DNA of 64,000 nt from contig CAJWZP010000003.1 in the NCBI GenBank assembly GCA_913050325.1, positions 62,001 to 126,000 on the forward strand, written 5' to 3'. Numbering within the stretch: position 1 is the first letter of the stretch; the number at the start of each line of letters is the position of its first letter. The notes under the pieces are model-generated. The model made no database searches. It was not told the DNA's origin and saw only the letters and a list, made by a program, of their open reading frames with translations. The translations under genes were made by a program, and so were the position numbers. This DNA is from an uncultured bacterium. GTDB taxonomy: Bacteria; Desulfobacterota_D; UBA1144. Shown piece by piece: positions 28,154 to 37,797 of this stretch.

Positions 28154-29401
28154 ATGAATTCCTATAAAGAACAAGATCCGGAAATTTACTCAATAATTTA
28201 TGATGAAGTTTTGCGTCAAGAAAATGAACTTCAAATGATCGCATCTGAAAATTATGCAAGTAAAGCAGTAATGGATGCAGTTGGATCTGTTTTAACTAAT
28301 AAATATGCTGAGGGCTATCCGCAGAAAAGGTATTATGGTGGATGTGAATTTGTTGATAAAGCTGAAGAACTTGCAATTTCCAGAGCCAAAAAGCTCTTTG
28401 GAGCTGAGGCAGTTAATGTTCAACCTCATTCCGGTGCGCAAGCAAATATGGCGGTTTTTTTAGGCTTTCTTCAGCCTGGAGATACTGTTTTAGGCATGAG
28501 CCTAGACCATGGAGGCCATTTATCTCATGGTTCAAAGGTAAATTTTTCTGGAAGAATCTATAATTCAATTTTTTATGGGGTAAAAGAGAGTGATTTTTTG
28601 ATTGATTATGATCAAGTAGAGGATTTAGCAATTAAAAATAAACCTAAGCTTATTATTGCCGGTTGGAGCTCTTACCCTAGAGATTTAGACTATGCAAGGT
28701 TTAGAGAAATAGCTGATAAATCTGGTTCCTTATTATTGGCAGATATAGCTCATCCCTCAGGTTTAATTGCTGCGGGTTTATATTCTGATCCCGTTCCATA
28801 TTGTGATTTTGTTACTTCCACAACTCATAAAACATTACGAGGCCCTAGAGGTGGAATTATCATGATGAAAGAGGAACATGCAAAAATAATTAATAGTAGA
28901 GTCTTCCCCGGAACTCAGGGCGGACCACTAATGAACACGATAGCGGCTAAGGCCATAGCTTTTAACGAAGCACTTGATAATTCTTTTAAACTTTACCAAG
29001 AGCAAGTTTTAGTAAATTCTAAATTGCTTGCCAGTCTATTGATAGATAGTGGTTTTGAATGCATAACTGGCGGAACCGATACTCATTTAGTTCTACTTGA
29101 TCTTAGAAATTCAGGAGTTACCGGGAAAGATGCTGAAAAAGCTTTATCTGATGCAGGAATTACTACTAATAAAAATGCTATACCTTTCGATCCTCAACCT
29201 CCTGCAGTTGCGTCCGGGGTAAGAATTGGTACACCTGGAATTACAACCAGAGGAATGAAAGAAAATGAAGTTAAAATAATTGCAAAATTGATTACTGATG
29301 CAATAAAAAATCATAATAATGAAAAAGTATTAGTAGAATGTAGACAAAAAGTTAATGAATTGTGCTCAAAATTTCCAATATATAGTGATTTAATATCATA
29401 A
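28154..29401 (+). CDS. glyA: Serine hydroxymethyltransferase
   Basis: A 415-residue pyridoxal-phosphate enzyme interconverting serine and glycine and supplying one-carbon units. Motifs: [36 protein letters not shown], and the cofactor-binding lysine in [12 protein letters not shown]. The frame extends upstream to a TTG at 28115, but the ATG at 28154 gives the conventional N-terminus. It heads a run glyA-nrdR-tatD-pdxA and pairs in function with folate and purine genes elsewhere in the window. Confidence 0.95.
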   Translation: MNSYKEQDPEIYSIIYDEVLRQENELQMIASENYASKAVMDAVGSVLTNKYAEGYPQKRYYGGCEFVDKAEELAISRAKKLFGAEAVNVQPHSGAQANMAVFLGFLQPGDTVLGMSLDHGGHLSHGSKVNFSGRIYNSIFYGVKESDFLIDYDQVEDLAIKNKPKLIIAGWSSYPRDLDYARFREIADKSGSLLLADIAHPSGLIAAGLYSDPVPYCDFVTSTTHKTLRGPRGGIIMMKEEHAKIINSRVFPGTQGGPLMNTIAAKAIAFNEALDNSFKLYQEQVLVNSKLLASLLIDSGFECITGGTDTHLVLLDLRNSGVTGKDAEKALSDAGITTNKNAIPFDPQPPAVASGVRIGTPGITTRGMKENEVKIIAKLITDAIKNHNNEKVLVECRQKVNELCSKFPIYSDLIS

Positions 29402-29443
29402 TCTTATACATTAAAATTGTTCTTTTTTATGATAATATGAATT

Positions 29444-29896
29444 ATGTTTTGTGATTGTGGTTCATCCGATGGTTCTCGCGTAATTGATTCAAGGCAAAGT
29501 TCTGATACGAAATCAATAAGAAGAAGACGAGAATGTATTAAATGTGGAAAAAGATTTACAACTTATGAGCGAGTAGAGGAACACGAACTTATAGTTGTAA
29601 AAAAAGATGGCTCTACTCAAGAGTATGATAAATCAAAAATAATATCTGGAATTTTAAGAGCTTGTGAAAAAAGACCTGTAAGCATAAAGCAGATTGAAAA
29701 TATAGTCTTTCTAATTGAGAAAAAACTAATTGAAAGTGGTAAACGCGAAGTAAGCTCTATTGAAATTGGCGATTCTGTTATAAGGAATCTTTATGAAATT
29801 GACCAAGTTGCATATATAAGATTTGCTTCTGTTTATAGATCGTTTGATGATTTAAATGAATTTCTTAGTGAACTAAATAATATTTTAAAAAAATAA
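29444..29896 (+). CDS. nrdR: Transcriptional regulator NrdR
   Basis: A 150-residue repressor of ribonucleotide reductase genes with an N-terminal zinc ribbon and an ATP-cone. RVIDSRQSSDTKSIRRRREC and RFTTYERVE are typical. The ATP-cone runs from about residue 47 (VVKKDGSTQEYDKSKI). The zinc ribbon is unusual: the first cysteine pair is CDC (C3, C5) instead of CPxC (C3, C6), although the second pair CIKC at 31-34 is standard. Position between glyA and tatD fits the widespread glyA-nrdR linkage. Confidence 0.92.
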   Translation: MFCDCGSSDGSRVIDSRQSSDTKSIRRRRECIKCGKRFTTYERVEEHELIVVKKDGSTQEYDKSKIISGILRACEKRPVSIKQIENIVFLIEKKLIESGKREVSSIEIGDSVIRNLYEIDQVAYIRFASVYRSFDDLNEFLSELNNILKK

Positions 29897-29898
29897 TT

Positions 29899-30651
29899 AT
29901 GTTAATAGATACTCATTCACACCTTGCTGATATAAAAAAAATAGATAAACTTTTATCAGATTGCAAAAATAATTTCGTTACTGAAATAATATCAATTTCA
30001 ACAAATATAGATGATTCTAGAAAAAATGTTGTTATTTCTAATGATTTTCAAAATATTTATTGTTCAGTTGGAATTCATCCCGGTGAGATATTAAATACTG
30101 ATCTTCAAAGTCTAGATGAGATAGAACAATTGGCACATAATCCATATTGTAAAGCTATTGGAGAAATTGGACTAGATTTTTATTACAAGCCTTATGATAA
30201 GAAATTACAATTAAATTTTTTTGAAAAACAAATAGAGATTTCCGAAAAATTAAACCTCCCATTTATAATACATTGTAGAGATGCATACCAAGATGCCATT
30301 AAATTTCTTAAAAAAAGAAAGCCACAAGTTCAATTTGTTTTTCATTGTTTTACAGAGAATTATGAAACAGCTAAACAAATCTTAGACTTAGGTGGCTATA
30401 TATCTTTTACAGGCATAATAACATTTAAAAAATCAGCTAGTTTAAGAGAATTAATAAAGAAAATACCTATTGAATCTTTTATGATAGAGACTGATTCTCC
30501 TTACCTTTCTCCTGAACCGAAAAGAGGTAAAATTAACAATTCATCCAACCTAATATATATTGCTGAGTGTATATCAAAAACATTGAATATAGATTTTGAA
30601 AAATTAGGACAACAATTAAGATTTAATTCTGTTAAATTTTTTAACATATGA
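29899..30651 (+). CDS. tatD: TatD-family metal-dependent hydrolase
   Basis: A 250-residue TIM-barrel DNase/hydrolase of the TatD type. Metal ligands are visible in LIDTHSHL, the glutamate of IGEIGLDFYY, IIHCRDA, FHCF and the aspartate of ETDSPYLSPEP. Known relatives have 3'-5' exonuclease or D-aminoacyl-tRNA-processing activity. It overlaps pdxA by an ATGA junction at 30648-30651. Confidence 0.88.
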   Translation: MLIDTHSHLADIKKIDKLLSDCKNNFVTEIISISTNIDDSRKNVVISNDFQNIYCSVGIHPGEILNTDLQSLDEIEQLAHNPYCKAIGEIGLDFYYKPYDKKLQLNFFEKQIEISEKLNLPFIIHCRDAYQDAIKFLKKRKPQVQFVFHCFTENYETAKQILDLGGYISFTGIITFKKSASLRELIKKIPIESFMIETDSPYLSPEPKRGKINNSSNLIYIAECISKTLNIDFEKLGQQLRFNSVKFFNI

Positions 30652-31559
30652 AGAAAATAATAATTACTTTGGGGGACTATAATGGGATTGGGCCAAAATG
30701 TGTCGAAGGTGCATTAAATAAATTAAATTCTAAAAGAACAAAATTTTATCTTGTCGGAGATAAAAGTATCTTTAAAAGATTAAAGTTTAAATCTAGTCTT
30801 AATGTTGAAATTTTAGAGAGAAACAATAAGGTTATTTTTAATCCTGGAAAAGCTAGTGTTTATTCAGGTCGTGCATCAATTGATTACTTGAACTATGCTT
30901 TAGATTTTATGAAAAAAAATGATATACATTCTTTAGTTACAATGCCAATAAGTAAAGAAGCTATATCAAAAGCAGGATCAAAATTTAAAGGTCATACAGA
31001 TATGTTACAAAAAAAATTTAATGTTGATGAAGTGGTAATGGCATTTTGGTCTAATAAAATTAAAGTTACTTTATCTACTATTCATGTTCCATTAAGTAAA
31101 GTTTTAAATAATATAAATACTGAAAAGCTAATTAAACAAATAAAAATTATCAATGAAAATTTTACAAAGATATTAAACCGTAAACCCTCAATTGCTCTTT
31201 GTTCAATAAACCCTCATGCTTCAGAAAATGGAACTCTAGGATCAGAGGATTTGGATATTACAATTCCCGCTTATAAAAAATTAAAAAAAAATGGAGTTAA
31301 TATTTCAGCGCCTTACCCATCAGATACATTATTCAGTAAGAAAAATATTGATAAGTATGATATTTTCCATGCAATATATCACGACCAAGGTTTAATTCCT
31401 TTCAAAATGCTATCTTTTGATACAGGTGTTAATTTTACATTAAATTTACCCATAATAAGGACTTCTCCAGATCATGGTACAGCATATGATATAGCCTGGA
31501 AAAAAGAACCTAGCTATTTAAGTACCCAAGAAGCTATCAAATTAGCTCAAAAGTTATAA
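30648..31559 (+). CDS. pdxA: 4-hydroxythreonine-4-phosphate dehydrogenase
   Basis: A 303-residue enzyme of the deoxyxylulose-5-phosphate-dependent vitamin B6 pathway. GDYNGIGPKCVEGAL replaces the usual GDPxGIGPE start with an acceptable variant; FKGHTDML, the metal-binding histidines, and YHDQGLIPFKML plus RTSPDHGTAYDIA are conserved. It is about 25 residues shorter than E. coli PdxA. A decarboxylating PdxA2-type function is possible, but the surroundings give no support. It ends 2 bases before the convergent ftsK stop. Confidence 0.88.
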   Translation: MKKIIITLGDYNGIGPKCVEGALNKLNSKRTKFYLVGDKSIFKRLKFKSSLNVEILERNNKVIFNPGKASVYSGRASIDYLNYALDFMKKNDIHSLVTMPISKEAISKAGSKFKGHTDMLQKKFNVDEVVMAFWSNKIKVTLSTIHVPLSKVLNNINTEKLIKQIKIINENFTKILNRKPSIALCSINPHASENGTLGSEDLDITIPAYKKLKKNGVNISAPYPSDTLFSKKNIDKYDIFHAIYHDQGLIPFKMLSFDTGVNFTLNLPIIRTSPDHGTAYDIAWKKEPSYLSTQEAIKLAQKL

Positions 31560-31561
31560 AT

Positions 31562-33667
31562 TTATAGATAAACTTTTCTTGGTTTACCAGCTGATTCTTG
31601 TTCACCAACTATGCCATCTCTTTCCATCATTTCTATTATATTTGCAGCTCTGTTGTAACCAATCTTTAATCTTCTTTGTATCATAGAAATTGATGCCTGT
31701 TGCGTTTGTTTGATTATTTCCAATGCTTGATCATATAATGGATCTTTCTCAATATTTAATTCATCATTTTCAACATTATCGTTAATAAGTTTTGTAATAT
31801 CAGAATTATAATCGGGTTTGCCCTGGATTTTTAAATGGCTTGCTATATTTTCACGTTCTTTGTCTGATATGATTGAACCCTGGATTCTTATTAAATTATT
31901 TGGAGGTTGCAATAAAAGCATATCCCCTTTTCCTAAAAGCTCCTCAGCACCAGAGGAATCAAGAATAATTCGAGAATCAGTCTTTGAAGATACAGCAAAA
32001 GATATTCTTGCAGGAAAATTGGCTTTTATGAGTCCAGCCACTACATCAGCCGATGGTCTTTGACTTGCAACAATTAAGTGAATACCTGCCGCTCGAGCCA
32101 TTTGAGATAATCTTGTTATTGACTCTTTAATTTCATTAGGAGCTACAAACATTAAATCGGCTAGCTCATCAATTATTATAACTATGTATGGTAGAACATC
32201 AGTTTTACTGTCATAATCAGAGCTATTTTTAATTTTATTATTATATGAATCAATGTCTCTAACACCTATATCAGAAAGTAATTTATATCTTGTCTCCATT
32301 TCTTTAACAGCCCATTTTAAAGCTGCGGCAGATTTTTTTGGATCGGTAACTACTGGATGAAGTAAATGAGGAATATCTTCATATCCAGATAATTCTAACA
32401 TTTTTGGGTCGATCATTATGAATCTTAAATCTTGTGGGCTTGCTTTATAAAACATACTGGCAATTATGCTATGGAGAAAAACACTTTTACCTGAGCCTGT
32501 AGTTCCTGCAATCATTAAATGTGGAGCTTTTTTAAGATCCATAAACATAGGTGAACCTGAAATATCTTTTCCTAAAGAAATAAAAATTGGGCTAGTATCT
32601 TTTTTGAACCTATCTTTAGATAAAAGCTCTTTAAGATAAACGGTTTCTCTATTTTCGTTAGGAACTTCAATTCCCACTACATCTTTTCCTGGAATAGGAG
32701 CAACTATCCTAACTCTTGTTGCTTTAAGAGACATTGCTAAATCATTAGATAGTGAAGCAATTTTATTTATTTTTGTTCCAGCTTGAGGTTTATATTCATA
32801 CATTGTTATAACTGGACCTGGTTTGATTTCTGTTATTTTTCCTTCAATACCAAAATTTAAAAGTTTTTCTTCAATATTTTTTGCTTTTTCAATTGCGACA
32901 GTTTTATCATACGGAAGCTTAGGCTTGTTTGGTTCATCAAGTAGTGTAAGAGCTGGTAATTTATAATTTGAATAATAGTCTTTATTTTTTGCTTTTAGTG
33001 ATACATTATTTTCATTTTCTACTTTCTCAATTATTAATTCTTCTTCTGGAACTTTATCTAAATCCTTATCAATATTTATTTTAATTTTATTATCACTCTT
33101 ATTTACATCACTAACCTTTATATTAGATTTTCTAAATGAAAGTTTTTTAAATAATTTTTTTACAATGTTTATAACATTAGAATTTATTTGTATGATTGAA
33201 AATATAGATAAAAAAATATAAAAGATTGTAGTTCCTATGCTTCCAGATAATTTGATTATTAAAAAATCCGTAATCTTATAAGAAATGAACCCAATAATTT
33301 TATAATTATCAAATAATGTTATGTACTCCCTAAATATAAAAATTAATCCTCCTAAAGAAACTGATAATAAGAAAACAAAGAAAGTTTTTTTAATTATATT
33401 TTCATCTTTTTTATTTGAAAAATAATTTAATAATTTATATAATCCGTAAAGAGATATAATTAAACCTGATAAGCCAAAATAATAATAAAATCCTGAAGAA
33501 ATATAAGATCCATAATATCCTATAACTTGTTGTTTATTTTCAATATCAAGCAATTCAATAAAAATTCCAATTGTTATTATTAGAAAAGTTAGTAGTCCAA
33601 ATATTACTAAAATATATTGAGGTATTATTTTTAAAAAATTATTAAATTTATCTTTTATCTTTGACAT
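31562..33667 (-). CDS. ftsK: DNA translocase FtsK
   Basis: A 701-residue septal DNA pump that resolves chromosomes at division. About four membrane helices lie within residues 15-165, followed by a short charged linker (much shorter than in E. coli). The motor has Walker A GTTGSGKS, IIIDELADLM and ASQRPSADVVAGLIKANFPA. The C-terminal gamma domain (residues about 640-701) is a winged helix with IQRRLKIGYNRAA, which reads KOPS-type polar sequences and contacts the Xer recombinases. SpoIIIE of Gram-positives has the same layout. Confidence 0.95.
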   Translation of the reverse strand: MSKIKDKFNNFLKIIPQYILVIFGLLTFLIITIGIFIELLDIENKQQVIGYYGSYISSGFYYYFGLSGLIISLYGLYKLLNYFSNKKDENIIKKTFFVFLLSVSLGGLIFIFREYITLFDNYKIIGFISYKITDFLIIKLSGSIGTTIFYIFLSIFSIIQINSNVINIVKKLFKKLSFRKSNIKVSDVNKSDNKIKINIDKDLDKVPEEELIIEKVENENNVSLKAKNKDYYSNYKLPALTLLDEPNKPKLPYDKTVAIEKAKNIEEKLLNFGIEGKITEIKPGPVITMYEYKPQAGTKINKIASLSNDLAMSLKATRVRIVAPIPGKDVVGIEVPNENRETVYLKELLSKDRFKKDTSPIFISLGKDISGSPMFMDLKKAPHLMIAGTTGSGKSVFLHSIIASMFYKASPQDLRFIMIDPKMLELSGYEDIPHLLHPVVTDPKKSAAALKWAVKEMETRYKLLSDIGVRDIDSYNNKIKNSSDYDSKTDVLPYIVIIIDELADLMFVAPNEIKESITRLSQMARAAGIHLIVASQRPSADVVAGLIKANFPARISFAVSSKTDSRIILDSSGAEELLGKGDMLLLQPPNNLIRIQGSIISDKERENIASHLKIQGKPDYNSDITKLINDNVENDELNIEKDPLYDQALEIIKQTQQASISMIQRRLKIGYNRAANIIEMMERDGIVGEQESAGKPRKVYL

Positions 33668-33754
33668 CTAGTTTTAGTATGAAAATAGCGAAGACTAAAA
33701 AATAAGTCAATATTTAATTTTCTTAATTTTTATTATTGAGTAAAATACTCCTGA

Positions 33755-34795
33755 ATGATATACAATTTATTAAAACCTTTAATTTGGAAAATTGACCCTG
33801 AAAAAGCACATGAGTTAGTAATAAAATTATTAAAATTAAACTTTTTAAGTGAATATACTTTAGATGATACAGAGCTACTTAATGTTAAGTTGTGTAATCA
33901 AACTTTTCCAACACCTGTAGGCCTAGCAGCAGGATTTGATAAAAACTTTGAGGTTTTTGATAAAATGTTCAATTTGGGCTTTGGATTTGTAGAGGGTGGA
34001 ACAGTGACACCATTACCTCAATCTGGTAATCCTAAACCAAGAATATTTAGACTTATAGAGGACGAAGCTTTAATTAACAGATTAGGCTTTAATAATGATG
34101 GTCTAGAGATAATAAAGAAAAATATAATAAATAAGCTTGATAGATTTAAACCTAACAAACTTGGCGTTAATATTGGTCCAAACAAAGACTCACACAATAG
34201 AATTTCTGATTATATTAAATGCTATAAATCTTTGGCTAAATATTCAGATTATATTACGATAAATATTTCATCACCCAATACGCCAAATTTGAGAAATTTC
34301 GAAAATAGTGAGATTGATGATTTATTATCTGAAATAAATCTTAATAAAAAAAATGAAAAAAATATCTTTATAAAATTATCACCAGATTTAGATGTAAAAA
34401 CTTTTGAAAAAACTTTAGATAAAATATTGAGTTACAAAATGAATGGGATTATTTTAACCAATACAACAATCTCTAGAAATAATAATTTAACTTCATCTTT
34501 ATCAACAGAAGAAGGAGGACTATCAGGAAAGCCACTAACCAGAACTTCGCTTGAAAGAATTTCACTTGCTTATAAATTAGTCGGTTCAGATATCCCAATA
34601 ATAGGTGTTGGAGGAATATTTAATTCTAATGATGCTATTGATAAAATTAAAGCAGGTGCGAGTGCAATCCAAATCTATACTGGCTTGATCTATAAAGGAC
34701 CTGGAATCGCAAGGGATATTAATAAAGGAATAAGTGAATATTTAAAAAGAAATGGGATGACCAATGTAATGCAGCTAATTGGAACTAGTCATTAA
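33755..34795 (+). CDS. pyrD: Dihydroorotate dehydrogenase (quinone), class 2
   Basis: A 346-residue FMN enzyme of pyrimidine synthesis that passes electrons to the membrane quinone pool. The N-terminal amphipathic segment up to about residue 40 fits the quinone-binding extension of class 2. GLAAGFDKN, GGTVTPLPQSGNPKPR, NRLGFNNDG, NISSPNTPNLR (with the catalytic Ser region) and GVGGIFN are conserved. Its last 21 bases overlap the end of the convergent SDR gene. Confidence 0.95.
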   Translation: MIYNLLKPLIWKIDPEKAHELVIKLLKLNFLSEYTLDDTELLNVKLCNQTFPTPVGLAAGFDKNFEVFDKMFNLGFGFVEGGTVTPLPQSGNPKPRIFRLIEDEALINRLGFNNDGLEIIKKNIINKLDRFKPNKLGVNIGPNKDSHNRISDYIKCYKSLAKYSDYITINISSPNTPNLRNFENSEIDDLLSEINLNKKNEKNIFIKLSPDLDVKTFEKTLDKILSYKMNGIILTNTTISRNNNLTSSLSTEEGGLSGKPLTRTSLERISLAYKLVGSDIPIIGVGGIFNSNDAIDKIKAGASAIQIYTGLIYKGPGIARDINKGISEYLKRNGMTNVMQLIGTSH

Positions 34796-35494
34796 GCTTT
34801 CTGCATTTTCAATCATTATGTTCTTACCATTAACAAATTTATTTTCTAAAATATAGTCAATTGAATTTAATATTGAATTAATACCATTTTTGCTTTTATA
34901 TTTATTTTTATAAATATTTTTAATTTTCTTATCATTAGGTTTTAAAATTGGTCCTAACTCTATAGAATTTACCCTTACATTATTTTTTAATTCTTTAGTT
35001 AAAGATTTTGTAAAAATTTGAATATAACTTTTTGATATTGAATAACTCATAAAACTTTTCCAAGGATTCTTAACAGCAACCGAATCACCAATATTTATTA
35101 TGTTGCCACCATTATCCTCTTGCATTAATTTCCCTAGTTCAACTGAAAGTAAAATTGGAGAAATCATATTTATATTAAATTGTTTTTTTATTCTTTTTAT
35201 ATTTAAATCATCTTTTTCAAAAATTGAAGCATTATTAATTAAAAGATCAATCTTACCAAACTTTGAGTAGCATTTATTAGAAAATTGAATAATATTTTGT
35301 GTATTAGAAAAATCATATTTAATAATTTTAGATTTTATATTTAAATTTTTTAAATGGTTTTTTAAATGCTTAGCTTCATAATCTGAAGAATTATAGTGAA
35401 TTATAAAAAAATATTTCTTCTTAGCTAAATGTAAAACTATTTCTTTACCAATTCTTTTACAACAACCAGTAACTAGTGCAATTTTATTATCCAT
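34775..35494 (-). CDS. Short-chain dehydrogenase, pteridine-reductase-like
   Basis: A 239-residue Rossmann-fold SDR. The cofactor loop is TGCCKRIG, where the basic residues before Ile-Gly resemble NADPH-dependent pteridine and dihydromonapterin reductases (FolM type). NNASIF and the catalytic Tyr-Lys in SYSISKSYI are present, and the serine corresponds to GDSVAV. A dihydrofolate- or dihydropterin-reducing role is plausible because no other reductase of that kind is seen in the window, but SDR substrates cannot be read with confidence. It overlaps the JAMM gene by 8 bases. Confidence 0.7.
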   Translation of the reverse strand: MDNKIALVTGCCKRIGKEIVLHLAKKKYFFIIHYNSSDYEAKHLKNHLKNLNIKSKIIKYDFSNTQNIIQFSNKCYSKFGKIDLLINNASIFEKDDLNIKRIKKQFNINMISPILLSVELGKLMQEDNGGNIINIGDSVAVKNPWKSFMSYSISKSYIQIFTKSLTKELKNNVRVNSIELGPILKPNDKKIKNIYKNKYKSKNGINSILNSIDYILENKFVNGKNIMIENAESLMTSSN

Positions 35495-35912
35495 AAATAC
35501 TAGTTTTTATTTCCTCAAATATATCTTTTTTTTCGTTAATTTCCCAAGAAATAAGATTCTTAAATTTAGAATCATATATAGAATAAATTAAATAAATCAT
35601 ATCAGGCCACGCATAAAGCTTATCAGTTTCTGATGCAATTGCAGGATGATTGGGATGTGAATGATAAATTCCAATTATTGCTTGATTATTTGACTTAGCA
35701 TAATCCTCAGCTTTTATATAATCACGAGGATTCAGTTCATATCTGTCTGAGGCTCTTTCTTTATTTAAATTTTCACAAATGTAGCTAGATTGAATAAAAT
35801 AATTACTTTCTTTTTTATTTCCAATTAGTACTCCACAAACTTCATGTGGAAATCCTTCCTCACAAATTTTTATTAAATCGTCATTGACTGATTTATTAAT
35901 TTTTACCACCAT
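35487..35912 (-). CDS. JAMM/MPN metallopeptidase (M67, Mec-type)
   Basis: A 141-residue zinc peptidase with the JAMM signature: a conserved Glu near the N-terminus (FPHEVCGVLIG) and YHSHPNHPAIASETD, giving the H-x-H...S..D ligands. In mycobacteria the homologue Mec releases cysteine from the C-terminus of a sulfur-carrier protein loaded by CysM. Its overlap of 10 bases with a cysM-like gene strongly suggests the same job. The carrier (CysO/ThiS type) is not adjacent. Confidence 0.85.
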   Translation of the reverse strand: MVVKINKSVNDDLIKICEEGFPHEVCGVLIGNKKESNYFIQSSYICENLNKERASDRYELNPRDYIKAEDYAKSNNQAIIGIYHSHPNHPAIASETDKLYAWPDMIYLIYSIYDSKFKNLISWEINEKKDIFEEIKTSIYG

Positions 35913-36826
35913 ACACCACCGCTAAGATATCGATAGCCACCATCTGGAATTACACAAACTACTATAGCTTGTTCTATTTTTTTAATTTCCTCTAAAGCGG
36001 CAAGAACTACTGCACCTCCAGAGTGTCCAACAAACATACCCTCATATTTAACTAATTTTTCCATTACATCATAAGACTCTTCAGTATTAGCCCAAAATAT
36101 TTCATCAAGATTACTTTCTTTATAGATTCCAGGAACAATTGATGAAGGTATATGTTTTAACCCTTCTAGACCATGTAAAGAATTATCTGGTTGAACTCCA
36201 ATTGTTTTTATATTGGGATTTTTTTCTTTTAAAAATTTAGAAGTCCCCATTGCAGTTCCCGAGGTACCGATACCAGATATGAAATGAGTAATTTTTCCAT
36301 CAACTTGATCCCATATTTCGGGACCTGTTGTACTATAATGAGCTAAAGGATTTGCCTCATTATTGTATTGATCAGGCATAAAATATTTATCGGGAAATTT
36401 AGAAGCCATTTTGCGTGCTTCTATTATAGCGCCATCTGAGCCCTCAAAAGGACTAGAGTAGATAATTTTTGCTCCATACGCTTGAAGAGTTTTTTTTCTT
36501 TCTATGTTTATATTTTCAGGAGTGACCAATTCAACTTTAAAACCTAATGCGGAGCCAATCATGGCATAAGCTATTGCAGTATTTCCAGACGATGAATCCA
36601 TGATTATTTTTTTTGAATTTAATTTTTTTTTATTTATTCCATCTTTTATCATTGAGAGGGCAGCTCTATCTTTAATTGAACCACCTGGATTAAACCATTC
36701 AGCCTTAATAAATATTTGCTTGTCAGATGACAAACCATTAAACCCATTTAATTTAATTAATGGTGTATCCCCTATAAGGTCTACTATAGAATTTATATTA
36801 TTTAATTGCTTAGACAGATTATCCAT
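35903..36826 (-). CDS. cysM: Cysteine synthase (CysM-type)
   Basis: A 307-residue fold-type II pyridoxal-phosphate enzyme. The cofactor lysine is in GGSIKDRAA, the substrate loop is SSGNTAIA and the phosphate-binding loop GIGTSGTAMG. The N-terminal IGDTPLIKL is typical. Linkage to a Mec-type JAMM peptidase suggests use of a thiocarboxylated carrier protein as sulfur donor, as in mycobacterial CysM, rather than free sulfide. The frame extends upstream to a GTG at 36844; the ATG at 36826 is preferred for length. O-acetylserine or O-phosphoserine could be the co-substrate. Confidence 0.88.
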   Translation of the reverse strand: MDNLSKQLNNINSIVDLIGDTPLIKLNGFNGLSSDKQIFIKAEWFNPGGSIKDRAALSMIKDGINKKKLNSKKIIMDSSSGNTAIAYAMIGSALGFKVELVTPENINIERKKTLQAYGAKIIYSSPFEGSDGAIIEARKMASKFPDKYFMPDQYNNEANPLAHYSTTGPEIWDQVDGKITHFISGIGTSGTAMGTSKFLKEKNPNIKTIGVQPDNSLHGLEGLKHIPSSIVPGIYKESNLDEIFWANTEESYDVMEKLVKYEGMFVGHSGGAVVLAALEEIKKIEQAIVVCVIPDGGYRYLSGGVWW

Positions 36827-36850
36827 TAAAATTAAATTTAACACATAAAA

Positions 36851-37549
36851 TTAAATGTTATGAAAATGAATTATTGATTTGAAGAAATTCAATCCCATAG
36901 TATTGTTGAAAATTGATTCACAAGCTCTTTCTGGATGAGGCATCATTCCAATTACGTTCCCCTTTTTATTCATAATACCTGCAATGTTCATAATTGATCC
37001 ATTAGGATTGGATATCTCATCTATCTTTCCATCCTCTCTTGAATATGAAAATATAATTTGATTGTTCTTAACCAAATCCTTTATTGTTTTTTTATCAGCA
37101 TAATAATTACCCTCAGCATGAGCTATAGGTAGTTTTATTACTTCTCCATTTTTATATTTTGATGTGAATCGAGATTTATTATTAATTTTTAAGTATTCAT
37201 CTTTACATAAGAATTTCAGACTTTTATTTTTTAATAAAGTACCAGGTAAAAGTTTTAACTCAGTTAATATTTGGAAACCATTACAAATCCCTATTACTGA
37301 GCCTCCTTTATTGGCAAAATCTATTATTTTATTAGCAATCTTACTTTGAGACGCTATAGATCCAGTCCTTAAATAATCTCCATAGGAAAATCCTCCAGGA
37401 ATAATTAAACAATCAATTTTATTTGGAATTGATTCTTGATGCCAAAGATAATCACAATTATGTTTTAAAATTTTTTTTATTACATAAAAACAATCTTTTT
37501 CACAGTTTGAACCTGGAAAATTAATAACTGCAAAATTAATTTTTTTCAT
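36851..37549 (-). CDS. purQ: Phosphoribosylformylglycinamidine synthase, glutaminase subunit
   Basis: A 232-residue class I glutamine amidotransferase that feeds ammonia to PurL in purine synthesis. FPGSNCEKD marks PurQ; the nucleophilic cysteine is in IGICNGFQIL and the His-Glu pair in PHPERACE. An ATG 18 bases upstream is in frame, but the start at 37549 gives the usual MKxxxFAVI N-terminus; both lie within purS, which it overlaps. purL is not present here. Confidence 0.93.
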   Translation of the reverse strand: MKKINFAVINFPGSNCEKDCFYVIKKILKHNCDYLWHQESIPNKIDCLIIPGGFSYGDYLRTGSIASQSKIANKIIDFANKGGSVIGICNGFQILTELKLLPGTLLKNKSLKFLCKDEYLKINNKSRFTSKYKNGEVIKLPIAHAEGNYYADKKTIKDLVKNNQIIFSYSREDGKIDEISNPNGSIMNIAGIMNKKGNVIGMMPHPERACESIFNNTMGLNFFKSIIHFHNI

Positions 37550-37796
37550 CTTGAATGATATATTCATATTTTTCTATGACTTCATTAACTAAAAGTTTTT
37601 TACATAGTTCTTGTACTTGTGAGTCTACAATTTTTTTATTTGGTGCTGAGATAATAAAATTAATTTTTTTACCCACTCTAAAGTTTGAGGCTTTTATATT
37701 CCCAGAATTTTTCAAGGATATTTCAATTGCCTCACCTTGGGGATCTAAAACATTTTTCAATGGCATTATGTCGATAATAATTTTATATCTTGGCAT
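37536..37796 (-). CDS. purS: Phosphoribosylformylglycinamidine synthase subunit PurS
   Basis: An 86-residue small subunit bridging PurQ and the short-form PurL. MPLKNVLDPQGEAI and the FRVGKKI strand are the family core. Its presence shows that PurL must be the small Gram-positive/alphaproteobacterial type rather than the single long enzyme of gammaproteobacteria. It begins two bases after the parB stop. Confidence 0.93.
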   Translation of the reverse strand: MPRYKIIIDIMPLKNVLDPQGEAIEISLKNSGNIKASNFRVGKKINFIISAPNKKIVDSQVQELCKKLLVNEVIEKYEYIIQDEKN

Positions 37797-37797
37797 T

